A DNA stretch of 64,000 bases from contig CABUEI010000004.1 in the NCBI GenBank assembly GCA_902490585.1, forward strand, positions 1-64,000. The letters are read 5' to 3'. The DNA comes from an uncultured Oscillospiraceae bacterium. GTDB taxonomy: Bacteria; Bacillota; Clostridia; Oscillospirales; Ruminococcaceae. The position numbers and the translations under genes were made by a program. Positions 25,855-34,949 of the stretch are shown here, piece after piece. Position 1 is the stretch's first letter. Each line of letters starts with the position of its first letter. Under the pieces are notes generated by a model. That model was not told where the DNA came from. It searched no databases and worked only from the letters and a program-made list of their open reading frames with translations.

Positions 25855-26520
25855 TTACTTGTTTTCGGGTGTATTCACGGGAGCATCGTTATTTAAAACA
25901 GCTTTCTTTGCTCCGCACTGTGCACAGAAACCTCCGCCCATATCCTTGTTTACAGTTCCGCATACCGTGCACTGCCATGTGCTGTACTGAGGCTGAGGTT
26001 CGGCGGGACGGGGTACAGGATTGTTATTTTTGTACTGTTGCTGTAAAGCCTGTGCTTTTGCATACGCTTTCTGAGAAAGTTCCTTGTCTGCAACGGTAGA
26101 ATATCCGACTACGCACATGATAATTCCTGCAACGATCGTAGCAATCAGAACTATAAAATATGACAAGTATATTGCATATTCGCTTGTTCCGGGCGTAAAT
26201 GCCGAGAAATTGTAACCTGTGAAGTAATCGTAAGGATTGAAGAGTAATCCCCAGAGGTCCACTTTAAACAGCAATAACAGCGAGTCAAAGATCGTAAGTA
26301 AAATTGTTATGGTTGTAAGTGCTCTTTTCTTTCCGACTGTAGGTGATTTTCTGTACTTTATCGCTAATATAAGAATAGTAACAATAAATACTACAATAGC
26401 CAGATAGAAAATAAAACCGTCAAAAAGATTTGACAAAAGTTTGTCTGTTGATGTGCGGTAGCCGTCATAGTCGTTCAGATACTGTGAAAGCCCGTTTGAT
26501 AATGCGAGTAATTTAGCCAT
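25855..26520 (-). CDS. Membrane protein with C-terminal zinc ribbon (paralogue 1 of 3)
   Basis: 221 residues. Hydrophobic segments near 33-52, 68-88 and 120-145, with KKRALTTITILLTIFDSLLL matching the KR-A-IILTV motif of the other two. A Q/P-rich linker follows, then a zinc ribbon (CTVCG and CAQCGAKK). It is the first gene of the leftward trio, behind its own strong promoter. ATG at 26520 follows AAGGAGGAACC. Function unknown. Confidence 0.8.
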   Translation of the reverse strand: MAKLLALSNGLSQYLNDYDGYRTSTDKLLSNLFDGFIFYLAIVVFIVTILILAIKYRKSPTVGKKRALTTITILLTIFDSLLLLFKVDLWGLLFNPYDYFTGYNFSAFTPGTSEYAIYLSYFIVLIATIVAGIIMCVVGYSTVADKELSQKAYAKAQALQQQYKNNNPVPRPAEPQPQYSTWQCTVCGTVNKDMGGGFCAQCGAKKAVLNNDAPVNTPENK

Positions 26521-26577
26521 ATTGGTTCCTCCTTAAATAGTCAAAAGCTAATATCTGTAAAAGCTTTCTTGGTTGTG

Positions 26578-26606
26578 ATTTTATCACATTATGCACGCTT
26601 TGTCAA
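26578..26606 (-). promoter_or_regulatory. Promoter of the zinc-ribbon membrane protein trio
   Basis: Minus strand TTGACA, 17 bp, TAAAAT, about 60 bases from the first gene. It lies back to back with the galE promoter, 15 bp apart. Confidence 0.85.
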
Positions 26607-26621
26607 TCAAAGTAAAAAATA

Positions 26622-26650
26622 TTGACATTCCGTCCGTGCGGATATATAAT
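26622..26650 (+). promoter_or_regulatory. Promoter of galE
   Basis: TTGACA, 17 bp, TATAAT; both hexamers are perfect. Confidence 0.88.
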
Positions 26651-26732
26651 ATAAATCAGTGAAATCGGTATCATGTTATCGTAAAAACCGTTTCACATAC
26701 AGCGTATGATGTGCTGTGGAAAGGAACATATT

Positions 26733-27731
26733 ATGGCAGTATTAGTAACAGGCGGAGCAGGCTACATCGGCTCACATACCTGCGTGGAACTTCTTAACGC
26801 AGGCGAGGATATAATTGTAATAGACAACTTCTACAACTCAAAGCCCAAGGCTATTGAGGCTATCAAGGAAATCACAGGCAGAGATTTCAGATTTTATGAG
26901 AACGACTGCTGTGACAGGGAAGCACTCGACAGAATTTTCAGAGAGAACTTCATCACAGAAGTTATCCATTTTGCAGGCTATAAGGCAGTAGGCGAAAGCT
27001 GTGTAAAGCCTATCATGTACTATGAGAACAATATCAACTCAACTCTTGCGCTTATAGAAACAATGCAGAAGTATGGTTGCAAGAAGCTTGTATTCAGCTC
27101 AAGCGCAACAGTTTACGGTATTCCTTCAAAGGTTCCCGTAACCGAAGATTTCCCCCTCAGTGCAATCAACCCCTACGGTTCTACAAAGCTGATGATTGAG
27201 AATATGTGCAGAGAACTGTACACATCCGACAACCAGTGGAGCATTATCCTTTTACGTTACTTCAATCCTATCGGTGCTCATGAGAGCGGTAAACTCGGCG
27301 AAGATCCCAACGGTATTCCGAATAACCTCATGCCTCTTATTCTTCGTACAGCCGCAGGCAAGATGGCTACACTCAGTGTATTCGGCAATGATTATCCCAC
27401 TCCCGACGGCACATGTGTAAGAGACTATATCCATGTAGTAGATCTTGCACTCGGTCACGTTGCCGCAATAAAGGCTGCAAGAGCTCACACAGGTTGCCCT
27501 GCGTATAACCTTGGTACAGGCAAGGGCTACTCGGTACTTGATATAATCAACGCATTCGAAAAGGTCAACAAGGTCAAGGTTCCTTATGTAATAACAGGCA
27601 GACGTCCCGGTGATGCCGCCGCTTGCTATTCCAACCCCGCACTTGCAAAGAAAAAACTCGGTTGGACTGCCAAGAGAGATCTTGAACAGATGTGCCGTGA
27701 CAGCTGGAACTATATAAAGGCAAATTCCTGA
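26733..27731 (+). CDS. galE: UDP-glucose 4-epimerase
   Basis: 332 residues. NAD-binding loop VTGGAGYIGSH at the N-terminus, the catalytic FSSSATVYG and YGSTKLM (Tyr/Lys), then the substrate region RYFNPIGAHESGKLGEDP. It interconverts UDP-glucose and UDP-galactose in the Leloir route and for cell-surface sugars. ATG at 26733 follows AAAGGAA and starts at the conserved MAVLVTGG; the ATG at 26706 has no ribosome site. An alpha-galactosidase three genes downstream supplies galactose, so a shared metabolic theme is likely. Confidence 0.97.
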   Translation: MAVLVTGGAGYIGSHTCVELLNAGEDIIVIDNFYNSKPKAIEAIKEITGRDFRFYENDCCDREALDRIFRENFITEVIHFAGYKAVGESCVKPIMYYENNINSTLALIETMQKYGCKKLVFSSSATVYGIPSKVPVTEDFPLSAINPYGSTKLMIENMCRELYTSDNQWSIILLRYFNPIGAHESGKLGEDPNGIPNNLMPLILRTAAGKMATLSVFGNDYPTPDGTCVRDYIHVVDLALGHVAAIKAARAHTGCPAYNLGTGKGYSVLDIINAFEKVNKVKVPYVITGRRPGDAAACYSNPALAKKKLGWTAKRDLEQMCRDSWNYIKANS

Positions 27732-27752
27732 TAATAACGAACGGAAATAAGC

Positions 27753-27793
27753 AAAAGCCGCTCGGCGCATAGGCTGTGCCGTGCGGCTTTTTT
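27753..27793 (+). terminator. Terminator after galE
   Basis: AAAAGCCG and CGGCTTTT close a stem with an inner GGC/GCC pairing, followed by a T run. It separates galE from the Nudix gene, which starts 17 bases later. Confidence 0.8.
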
Positions 27794-27809
27794 ATAAAAC
27801 GGAGATAAT

Positions 27810-28316
27810 ATGAGATTTACATTCTGTCCCGATTGCGCAAGCAAGCTTGTAAGCCGCATAATCGGAGATGACGGTAACGTGCCGTATTGTGAGCATTGTA
27901 ACCGTCCGTGGTTTGATATGTTTTACAATTGCGTTATAGTACTTGCCTGTCATAACGGTAAATATGCACTTATCCGTCAGCACAGCGGTGACGGTACGAT
28001 AAGCGAGGACAGATATGTCTGTGTATCTGGTTATATAAAGACGGGAGAAACGGCAGAGCAGGCGGCAGTGCGTGAAGTTACCGAAGAACTCGGAATAAAA
28101 CCCGATGCCGTGCATTTCATTTCAACTTATGTTTATGAAAAGAAGCAGATGCTTATGACAGGGTTTCTTGCCGAGCTTTCCGACGGAGATTTCTCGATTT
28201 CAGATGAATTGATAGTGGCAAAGTGGTTTGATGAAGATGAAGTCGGATTAAAACTTGCGGACAGTTCTGTCGCAAAACTCTTATTCAATGATATAAAGGA
28301 GAAAAAACATGGATAA
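27810..28316 (+). CDS. Nudix hydrolase with N-terminal zinc ribbon
   Basis: 168 residues. CPDCASK and CEHCNRPW form an N-terminal zinc ribbon (about 5-33), followed by the Nudix box GYIKTGETAEQAAVREVTEELGI. This domain order resembles NADH pyrophosphatases (NudC) but the protein is shorter and lacks the clear NudC signature, so the substrate is not assigned; hydrolysis of a nucleoside diphosphate derivative is expected. ATG at 27810 follows CGGAGA. Overlaps the thioesterase gene by eight bases. Confidence 0.9.
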   Translation: MRFTFCPDCASKLVSRIIGDDGNVPYCEHCNRPWFDMFYNCVIVLACHNGKYALIRQHSGDGTISEDRYVCVSGYIKTGETAEQAAVREVTEELGIKPDAVHFISTYVYEKKQMLMTGFLAELSDGDFSISDELIVAKWFDEDEVGLKLADSSVAKLLFNDIKEKKHG

Positions 28317-28746
28317 AGATCTACTGCCTATAGAGCCTTATGAGCGTACTGCTCACTATTATGAAACAGACAGAATGGGTATAATACATCATTCTAATTA
28401 TATAAGGTGGTTTGAGGAAACAAGAATACACTATCTTGATAAGGCAGGCTATCCCTATTCCGAAATGGAAAAGGACGGAGTTATGATACCTGTACTTTCT
28501 GCTGAATGTACTTATAAAAATGCTGTACGCTTTGATGAAACGGTTTTGATTTATCTTAAAATCACTGAGTTCAACGGCTTTAAAATGACTATAGATTATG
28601 TAGTGAAAGGTAAGGAGAACGGTGACTTAAAAGCTACCGGCAGAACCCGTCACTTCTTTGTAAATAACGATTTTAAGCCGGTAAGAGTTAAGGACAAGTT
28701 CCCGAGAGTATATGAAGTGTTTAACAGTCGCAAGGAGGAAGAATGA
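28309..28746 (+). CDS. Acyl-CoA thioesterase, 4-hydroxybenzoyl-CoA thioesterase (hotdog) family
   Basis: 145 residues, single hotdog fold. It shows HYYETDRMGIIHHSNYIRWFEETR, the YbgC/4HBT active-site segment with the catalytic Asp in the ETDRMG turn. It hydrolyses acyl-CoA or acyl-carrier thioesters; the acyl group is unknown. Its stop overlaps the start of the alpha-galactosidase gene (ATGA), and it overlaps the Nudix gene at the other end, so the three are translated as a unit. Confidence 0.92.
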   Translation: MDKDLLPIEPYERTAHYYETDRMGIIHHSNYIRWFEETRIHYLDKAGYPYSEMEKDGVMIPVLSAECTYKNAVRFDETVLIYLKITEFNGFKMTIDYVVKGKENGDLKATGRTRHFFVNNDFKPVRVKDKFPRVYEVFNSRKEEE

Positions 28747-30860
28747 AAAGAATTAATATAAATGAGAACGGTATCAACATGGTATTTGATATCGAGGATA
28801 ACAATCAGATAAAGCTTATGCACTTTTCGGCTCTTCCGTTCAACGAAAACGATATATGGGACGAGATGTTTGAAAAGGATCATGTAGGTTGCTTCGACAT
28901 TGCACAGGTTGAAATTGCAGGACTTGACCGTCCTTGTGAGCGTCACGGAACAAAATACATTGTAACTGCTCCCGGTTACAGACTTAAATACAAGGATTTT
29001 TCCGATACTCGTGACAATATCGGCAGACTTATAAAGATAACACAGTTTGACGAACCGACAGGTATTGAGGTCATCTGCACATTCCGTTTCTATGACGGTA
29101 TCAGCATAGTGCGTACATATACAGAAGTAAAGAACACTTCATCAACAGAAACCTACACGCTTACCTATGTTTCATCGTTCAACTATCTTGGCCTTGAAAA
29201 AGAGGGCATTCTCCCCCGTGACGAAAAGTTCATAATAAAGATACCGCATAATTCGTGGCAGAAAGAAATGTTGTGGCAGGACTATACCTTTGAACAGCTC
29301 GGTATGCCGCAGTCACAGAAGGATGGCTGGGAACATTGCGGTAAGGCGATAAACATTACCAATACAGGCAACTGGTCAACAAACGAATATCTGCCTATGG
29401 GCTATATTCAGAATACTGAAACAGGAAACGGGCTTTTCTGGCAGATTGAGCATAACGGCTCATGGCACTGGGAGATAAGCGATCAGCGAGGACACTTCTA
29501 CCTTGCACTCAGCGGACCGAATGAACAGCAGTCGCACTGGTTCAAGAATCTTGCTCCCGGTGAGAGTTTTACATCGGTACCCGTAGCAGTGGGAGTATGC
29601 GGTGATTTTGACGAGGGTATGGGCGAACTTACAAGATATCGCCGTGCAATCCGCAGAAAAAATACCGATAACGAAAAACTTGCCGTTATCTTCAACGATT
29701 ATATGAACTGTCTTTGGGGCGATCCTACCGAAGAAAAGGAAATGCCTCTTATAAAAGCCGCCGCTGAAGCGGGATGTGAATACTACTGCATCGACTGTGG
29801 CTGGTATGCTGACGGGTTCTGGTGGGACAGTGTAGGCGAGTGGCAGGAGAACCGCCGCCGTTTCCCTAACGGACTTAAAAAAGTAACCGATGAGATAAGA
29901 AAATACGGCATGATACCGGGCGTATGGCTTGAAATAGAAGTTATGGGTATAAACTGCGAAATGGCAAAGAAAGTGCCTGACGAGTGGTTCTTTATGCGTC
30001 ACGGAAAGCGTGTATATGACCGTTCACGTTATCAGCTGGATTTCTCTAATCCAGAGGTCAGTGCTTATGCCGACAGCGTCATTGACCGTCTTGTAAAAGA
30101 TTACGGTGTAGGCTATATTAAAATGGACTACAATATAGAGCCGGGTATAGGAACAGAAGTAGGCTGTGACAGCGTTGGTGAGGGACTTATGCGTCACGAA
30201 AAGGCATATCTTGCGTGGCTTGACGGTGTATTTGCACGTTATCCCGAGCTGATTATAGAAAACTGCTCAAGCGGCGGCATGAGAATAGACTATGCTATGC
30301 TCAGCCGTTATTCGATCCAGTCAACGAGCGACCAGGACGATTACAGAAGATATGCTACAATAGCGGCAAATGCACCGACAGGTCTTTGTCCCGAGCAGAG
30401 CGCAATATGGTCTTATCCGCTGACAGACGGCGACAGGGAAGAAGTCGTATTCAATATGGTGAATGCCATGACACAGCGTATTCACCAGAGCGGACACCTT
30501 GCAAATCTGAGCCCCGAGCGTATGGCTCTTGTAAAGGAAGCCCTTGATTGCTATAAGTCTATCCGCAGTGACATAAAAAATTCCGTGCCGTTCTGGCCTT
30601 TAGGCTTATCACATATCGGTGACGAATGGGTTACACTCGGACTTAAATCGGGTAATAAGGCATACATTGCCGTATGGCGCAGACAGGGAAATAAAGAGTG
30701 TTGTAATATCCCGATAAGATACGCTACCGAAAATACAAAAGTTCGTTGCATCTATCCGTCGTATGACGAGGGACAGCATACATTCAATCCGTTGTCAAAG
30801 TCGCTCACCGTAAGACTTCCAGGTTGTTTTACAGCAAGACTTTTTGAAATAGAACTGTAA
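28743..30860 (+). CDS. GH36 alpha-galactosidase
   Basis: 705 residues. A beta-sandwich N-terminal domain precedes the TIM barrel with CIDCGWYADGFWWDSVGEW, the nucleophile segment VGYIKMDYN (Asp462) and the acid/base region STSDQDD (about 528-533), as in family GH36. It releases alpha-linked galactose from raffinose-type sugars or galactomannan fragments. No signal peptide is seen, so it acts inside the cell on imported oligosaccharides. It is translationally coupled to the upstream thioesterase. The galactose could feed the galE product nearby. Confidence 0.93.
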   Translation: MKRININENGINMVFDIEDNNQIKLMHFSALPFNENDIWDEMFEKDHVGCFDIAQVEIAGLDRPCERHGTKYIVTAPGYRLKYKDFSDTRDNIGRLIKITQFDEPTGIEVICTFRFYDGISIVRTYTEVKNTSSTETYTLTYVSSFNYLGLEKEGILPRDEKFIIKIPHNSWQKEMLWQDYTFEQLGMPQSQKDGWEHCGKAINITNTGNWSTNEYLPMGYIQNTETGNGLFWQIEHNGSWHWEISDQRGHFYLALSGPNEQQSHWFKNLAPGESFTSVPVAVGVCGDFDEGMGELTRYRRAIRRKNTDNEKLAVIFNDYMNCLWGDPTEEKEMPLIKAAAEAGCEYYCIDCGWYADGFWWDSVGEWQENRRRFPNGLKKVTDEIRKYGMIPGVWLEIEVMGINCEMAKKVPDEWFFMRHGKRVYDRSRYQLDFSNPEVSAYADSVIDRLVKDYGVGYIKMDYNIEPGIGTEVGCDSVGEGLMRHEKAYLAWLDGVFARYPELIIENCSSGGMRIDYAMLSRYSIQSTSDQDDYRRYATIAANAPTGLCPEQSAIWSYPLTDGDREEVVFNMVNAMTQRIHQSGHLANLSPERMALVKEALDCYKSIRSDIKNSVPFWPLGLSHIGDEWVTLGLKSGNKAYIAVWRRQGNKECCNIPIRYATENTKVRCIYPSYDEGQHTFNPLSKSLTVRLPGCFTARLFEIEL

Positions 30861-30875
30861 TAAAAAGGTTAAGTG

Positions 30876-30904
30876 TTGACTTTTATACTTTAGTGTGGTA
30901 AAAT
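30876..30904 (+). promoter_or_regulatory. Promoter of the trpR-like gene
   Basis: TTGACT, 17 bp, TAAAAT. A short GGGG/CCCC inverted repeat lies in the leader (30920-30934). Confidence 0.82.
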
Positions 30905-30959
30905 AGTGTTATTATCATAGGGGTAATATGCCCCATGGCTTTTGAGAAAGGGAAACACA

Positions 30960-31253
30960 ATGAATACAAAACTTGTTTCAAAGGATAAGGACGAACTTTT
31001 CAAGGCAATAATGGAACTTAAAAGTGTTGAAGAATGTTACAACTTTTTTGAGGATCTTTGCACTATAAGAGAGCTTGAGTCTATGGCTCAGCGTCTGCAC
31101 GTTGCAAAATTGCTTGTTGAGGGAAGAGTATACAGTGATATTGTTGATGAAACGGGAGCCAGCACCGCTACTATCAGCCGTGTAAACAGATCTTTACAGG
31201 GTGGTAATGACGGTTACTCTATCGTTTTCGACAGAATGAAGGATAACGACTGA
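30960..31253 (+). CDS. YerC/YecD family TrpR-related protein
   Basis: 97 residues. A Trp-repressor-like HTH: CTIRELESMAQRLHVAKLL then YSDIVDETGASTATISRVNRSL. Members of this Firmicute family bind DNA but regulators and targets are mostly undefined; tryptophan control cannot be assumed. ATG at 30960 is seven bases after AAAGGG. The next gene starts 16 bases downstream. Confidence 0.92.
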   Translation: MNTKLVSKDKDELFKAIMELKSVEECYNFFEDLCTIRELESMAQRLHVAKLLVEGRVYSDIVDETGASTATISRVNRSLQGGNDGYSIVFDRMKDND

Positions 31254-31269
31254 CCGAAAGGGTGATAAT

Positions 31270-32016
31270 ATGTCGGCATACGGTTGTTTTGCGGACGTTT
31301 ATGACACGCTGACTTCCAATATCGACTATAAAGAGCTTGCAGAGTATTACGACAGGATAATTACAGCCCATGGAGGCAGGAGAGGTATACTTCTTGACCT
31401 TGCCTGCGGAACGGGTAGTATGTCCATGCAGTTTTCCGCTCTCGGATATGATGTCATCGGAGTGGATCTCAGTACCGAAATGCTCAGCATTGCAAAAGAA
31501 AAACCGCATGAGAACATCGAATATCTTTGTCAGGATATGTGTGAGCTTGATATGTACGGCACTATTGATGTCACAGTATGCGTGCTTGACAGCATAAACC
31601 ACCTTGACAGCGCAGAGGATATATTGCGGTGTTTTAAATCTGTATCGCTGTTCTGTGACCCGACGGGACTTTTCGTATTCGATATCAATACAGTAAGGAA
31701 GCACAGAGAAGTGCTTGCGGACAACACATTCGTATATGATATGGATAAAGTCTACTGCATATGGCAGAATTATCTTGACTGCAACAGTGACGATAACAGG
31801 GTTGATATAGCACTTGATATATTCACAGAGAACGAAGAAGGTTCTTATGAGCGTTCATGCGAGGATTTTTCGGAGATAGCTTTACCGCTTGACGAGATTG
31901 AAGAGTTATTGCGTAAGGCAGGCTTTAAAATTCTTGACAGATATGATTATATGACAACAGATAAGGGCAGTGAGAACAGTGAAAAGGTTCTTTACTGCTG
32001 TGCAAAGGAAGCATAA
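31270..32016 (+). CDS. Class I SAM-dependent methyltransferase
   Basis: 248 residues, Rossmann-type. Motif I LLDLACGTGSMS, then YDVIGVDLSTEMLSIA as motif II and a later VTVCVLDSINHL. Substrate unknown. It lies between the TrpR-like gene and hslO, with hslO starting four bases after its stop. ATG at 31270 follows AAGGGTG. Confidence 0.93.
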   Translation: MSAYGCFADVYDTLTSNIDYKELAEYYDRIITAHGGRRGILLDLACGTGSMSMQFSALGYDVIGVDLSTEMLSIAKEKPHENIEYLCQDMCELDMYGTIDVTVCVLDSINHLDSAEDILRCFKSVSLFCDPTGLFVFDINTVRKHREVLADNTFVYDMDKVYCIWQNYLDCNSDDNRVDIALDIFTENEEGSYERSCEDFSEIALPLDEIEELLRKAGFKILDRYDYMTTDKGSENSEKVLYCCAKEA

Positions 32017-32019
32017 TAA

Positions 32020-32895
32020 ATGGGAAAGATAGTAAGAGCATTATCGGCAGATGGCAGTGCACTTTGCAGTGCTATTGACACTACTGATATTGTAAATGAA
32101 ATACACAGAATACACGGCACCTCAGCTACAGCGTCAGCGGCGGCAGGCAGACTTGCCACTGCGGCTTGTATCATGGGTGCGCTTATGAAAAATGAGGGCG
32201 ACAGACTTGAACTGCGTATAAACGGCGGCGGAAAAATAGGTACGATTACAACCGTAGCCGATTACAGAGGCAATGTAAAGTGCTGTATGGACAATCCTTA
32301 TGCGGATCTGCCCCTTAATTCAAAAGGTAAGCTCGATGTCGGCGGAATTGTCGGAACAGACGGTTACCTTGCTGTAATAAGAGATTTAGGCATGAAAGAG
32401 CCGTATGTCGGACAGGTACCTATCGTGAGCGGTGAAATCGCAATGGATGTAACACAGTACTATGCCGTAAGCGAACAGATACCCACAGTATGCGCACTTG
32501 GTGTACTTGTTGATACCGACCTTACGATAAAGAAAGCAGGCGGATACATGATACAGCTCGTTCCGCCGGTAAACGAAGCGGCTATTGACTTTATTGAAGA
32601 AAATATCAAGGATATGCAGTCCGTTACAAAAATGCTCGAGGAAGGACTCACTCCCGAAGAAATAGCACTCAAAGGTCTTAAAGGTCTTGACGGTGAAATC
32701 CTTGACAGTTGGGAAGCACAGTATTATTGTGACTGCTCAAGAGAGCGTACAGAGCAGGTGCTGATAACGCTCGGTAAGGAAGAGCTTGCAAAGCTTGCCG
32801 ACGAAGATCCCGTTACTGAAGTATGCTGTCATTTCTGCGATAAAAAATACAGTTTCACCTCAGACGAACTGAAAGAACTTATCAAGAGGATATAA
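32020..32895 (+). CDS. hslO: Redox-regulated chaperone Hsp33
   Basis: 291 residues. N-terminal substrate-binding domain starting GKIVRALSADGS, and the C-terminal redox switch with cysteines C237-x-C239 and C270-xx-C273 that bind zinc when reduced. Oxidation activates holdase function. Starts four bases after the methyltransferase stop; recJ starts seven bases after. Confidence 0.97.
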   Translation: MGKIVRALSADGSALCSAIDTTDIVNEIHRIHGTSATASAAAGRLATAACIMGALMKNEGDRLELRINGGGKIGTITTVADYRGNVKCCMDNPYADLPLNSKGKLDVGGIVGTDGYLAVIRDLGMKEPYVGQVPIVSGEIAMDVTQYYAVSEQIPTVCALGVLVDTDLTIKKAGGYMIQLVPPVNEAAIDFIEENIKDMQSVTKMLEEGLTPEEIALKGLKGLDGEILDSWEAQYYCDCSRERTEQVLITLGKEELAKLADEDPVTEVCCHFCDKKYSFTSDELKELIKRI

Positions 32896-32901
32896 TTTCT
32901 T

Positions 32902-34920
32902 ATGAAAAAATGGCTTGTCAGAAATTCGGACAATGCACTTGCAATTAAACTTAAAACCGACACCGGACTGCCGATGCTTTTGTGCAGTCTGCTTGTCGGA
33001 AGAGGTATATATACAGCCGAGCAGGCACAGCAGTTTTTCAACGGTTCTGAGCTGTCAGACCCTATGCTGATTGCCGATATGGATAAAGCGGTACAGGCAA
33101 TAGAAGAAGCGGTTGACAATGAAGTAAAGATAACTGTTTACGGCGATTATGACTGTGACGGCGTAACATCTACCGTTATGCTTTATACCCACCTTGATGC
33201 AATAGGTGCAGATGTCAACTGGTACATACCCACCCGTGAAGAAGGCTACGGACTGAATGAAAATGCAATCCGTAAAATCCATGATGACGGTACGGGACTT
33301 ATAATCACAGTTGATAACGGTGTTTCTGCCGTAAATGAAGCAGAGCTGATATATGAACTTGGTATGAAGCTTGTTATAACCGACCACCATCAGCTCCCCG
33401 AAATTCTGCCGAAGGCAGAGGCAATAGTAAATCCTCACAGACGTGACGATACATCACCGTATAAGGAGCTTGCCGGTTGCGGTGTGGCATTAAAGTTTAT
33501 AATGGCACTTGAACATGATACAGACGGTGTTCTTGAACAGTATGCCGACCTTGCGGCTATCGGTACTATAGGTGACGTTGTGGCTTTGACAGGAGAAAAC
33601 CGCATAATAGTAAAGCGTGGACTTCTTGAAATGCAGTACAGTGAAAATCAGGGACTTCTGGCACTTATTCATGCGGCAGGGCTTGACGAAGAAAATATCA
33701 CATCTACCGGTATTGCGTTTGGTTTATGTCCCCGTATAAATGCGGCAGGACGTTATGAAAGTCCTAAAGCGGCGGCAGAGCTTTTTATGGCTCAGACACG
33801 TCAGATAGCAGATATTAAAGCACAGGAACTCAATGAGCTCAATACAAAGAGGAAACAGATTGAAAGTGAAATTCTTGAGTCTGCCAAGGCTCAGCTTATT
33901 TCCGATCCAAAGGCGTTCAATTCCCGTGTGCTTATAGTAAGCGGCGAGGGTTGGAATCACGGTATAATAGGAATAGTCAGTGCAAGACTTCTTGAACTGT
34001 ACGAAAAACCTTGCATTGTCATCGGTATCGAGGGTGATGAGGCGAGAGGTTCGGCAAGAAGCATTGACGGATTTTCGCTTTACACTGCACTTGATGCCTG
34101 TAGCGAGCATCTGACACGTTTTGGCGGTCATACAAAGGCGGCAGGCTTTTCACTGCCGAAAGATAAACTTGATGATTTTGTTGCACAGCTGAGAGCTTAT
34201 GCAGATGAAAAATTCCCGTCGATGCCGGTTATGACTGTTGAAGCCGACATAGAACCGGAGCTTTCTGACCTTGAAATATCGTCTATAGAAAATCTGCGTC
34301 ATTTACAGCCATACGGTGAGGAAAACACCGCTCCGCTGTTTTTGATGAAAAACTGTACGGTAATATCTTCACGTCCGCTCAAAGACGGTAAATACACATC
34401 ATTTACGGCAGAGTACAAAGGCTCACAGTTCAAGTTCCTTTGTTTCGGTATTTCGTACGACAAATTTGGATATTTCCCGGGTGATAAAGTTGATGTGCTC
34501 AGCCACATTGAGATAAACGAATATAACGATAAAAAAAGCGTCAGCGTAAGAGTGAAGGATATACGCAGAAGCGATTTCCCGCAGGATAAATATTTTGCCG
34601 CAAGAAATTTCTATGAAAAAATTCTTCGTGGCGAAAAGACAGATTCAAGACTGCTCAGCCGTATTCTGCCGAATAAGGAAAACATGAAACTACCCTTTGA
34701 CCTTGCCAGAAAGATGACATCAATAGATTCAGCTGCTCAGATTGCGATATCACAGGGCATGAATTATTGCCTTTTCATGATGTGTCTTCATGTTTTTGCT
34801 GAATTCGGTCATCTTAAACTTGACAGAATAAACGGTACAATGGAGTTTATCAAAGGCGGCAGACGCATTGAGCTTGAAAGCTCTGCAGTAGTAAAAAGGA
34901 TAATGAAATCCTGTAGCTGA
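32902..34920 (+). CDS. recJ: Single-stranded-DNA-specific exonuclease RecJ
   Basis: 672 residues. DHH/DHHA1 family: YGDYDCDGVTSTVML near residue 80, VITDHHQLPE near 160, and the DHHA1 region with GGHTKAAGFSL. A C-terminal extension (about 560-672) is typical of Firmicute RecJ. It degrades ssDNA 5' to 3' in repair and recombination. ATG at 32902; the ribosome site AGAGGA is 11 bases before. rel follows after 29 bases. Confidence 0.96.
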   Translation: MKKWLVRNSDNALAIKLKTDTGLPMLLCSLLVGRGIYTAEQAQQFFNGSELSDPMLIADMDKAVQAIEEAVDNEVKITVYGDYDCDGVTSTVMLYTHLDAIGADVNWYIPTREEGYGLNENAIRKIHDDGTGLIITVDNGVSAVNEAELIYELGMKLVITDHHQLPEILPKAEAIVNPHRRDDTSPYKELAGCGVALKFIMALEHDTDGVLEQYADLAAIGTIGDVVALTGENRIIVKRGLLEMQYSENQGLLALIHAAGLDEENITSTGIAFGLCPRINAAGRYESPKAAAELFMAQTRQIADIKAQELNELNTKRKQIESEILESAKAQLISDPKAFNSRVLIVSGEGWNHGIIGIVSARLLELYEKPCIVIGIEGDEARGSARSIDGFSLYTALDACSEHLTRFGGHTKAAGFSLPKDKLDDFVAQLRAYADEKFPSMPVMTVEADIEPELSDLEISSIENLRHLQPYGEENTAPLFLMKNCTVISSRPLKDGKYTSFTAEYKGSQFKFLCFGISYDKFGYFPGDKVDVLSHIEINEYNDKKSVSVRVKDIRRSDFPQDKYFAARNFYEKILRGEKTDSRLLSRILPNKENMKLPFDLARKMTSIDSAAQIAISQGMNYCLFMMCLHVFAEFGHLKLDRINGTMEFIKGGRRIELESSAVVKRIMKSCS

Positions 34921-34949
34921 AAAATACAGTGTGAACGGAGGCGGTAAGC

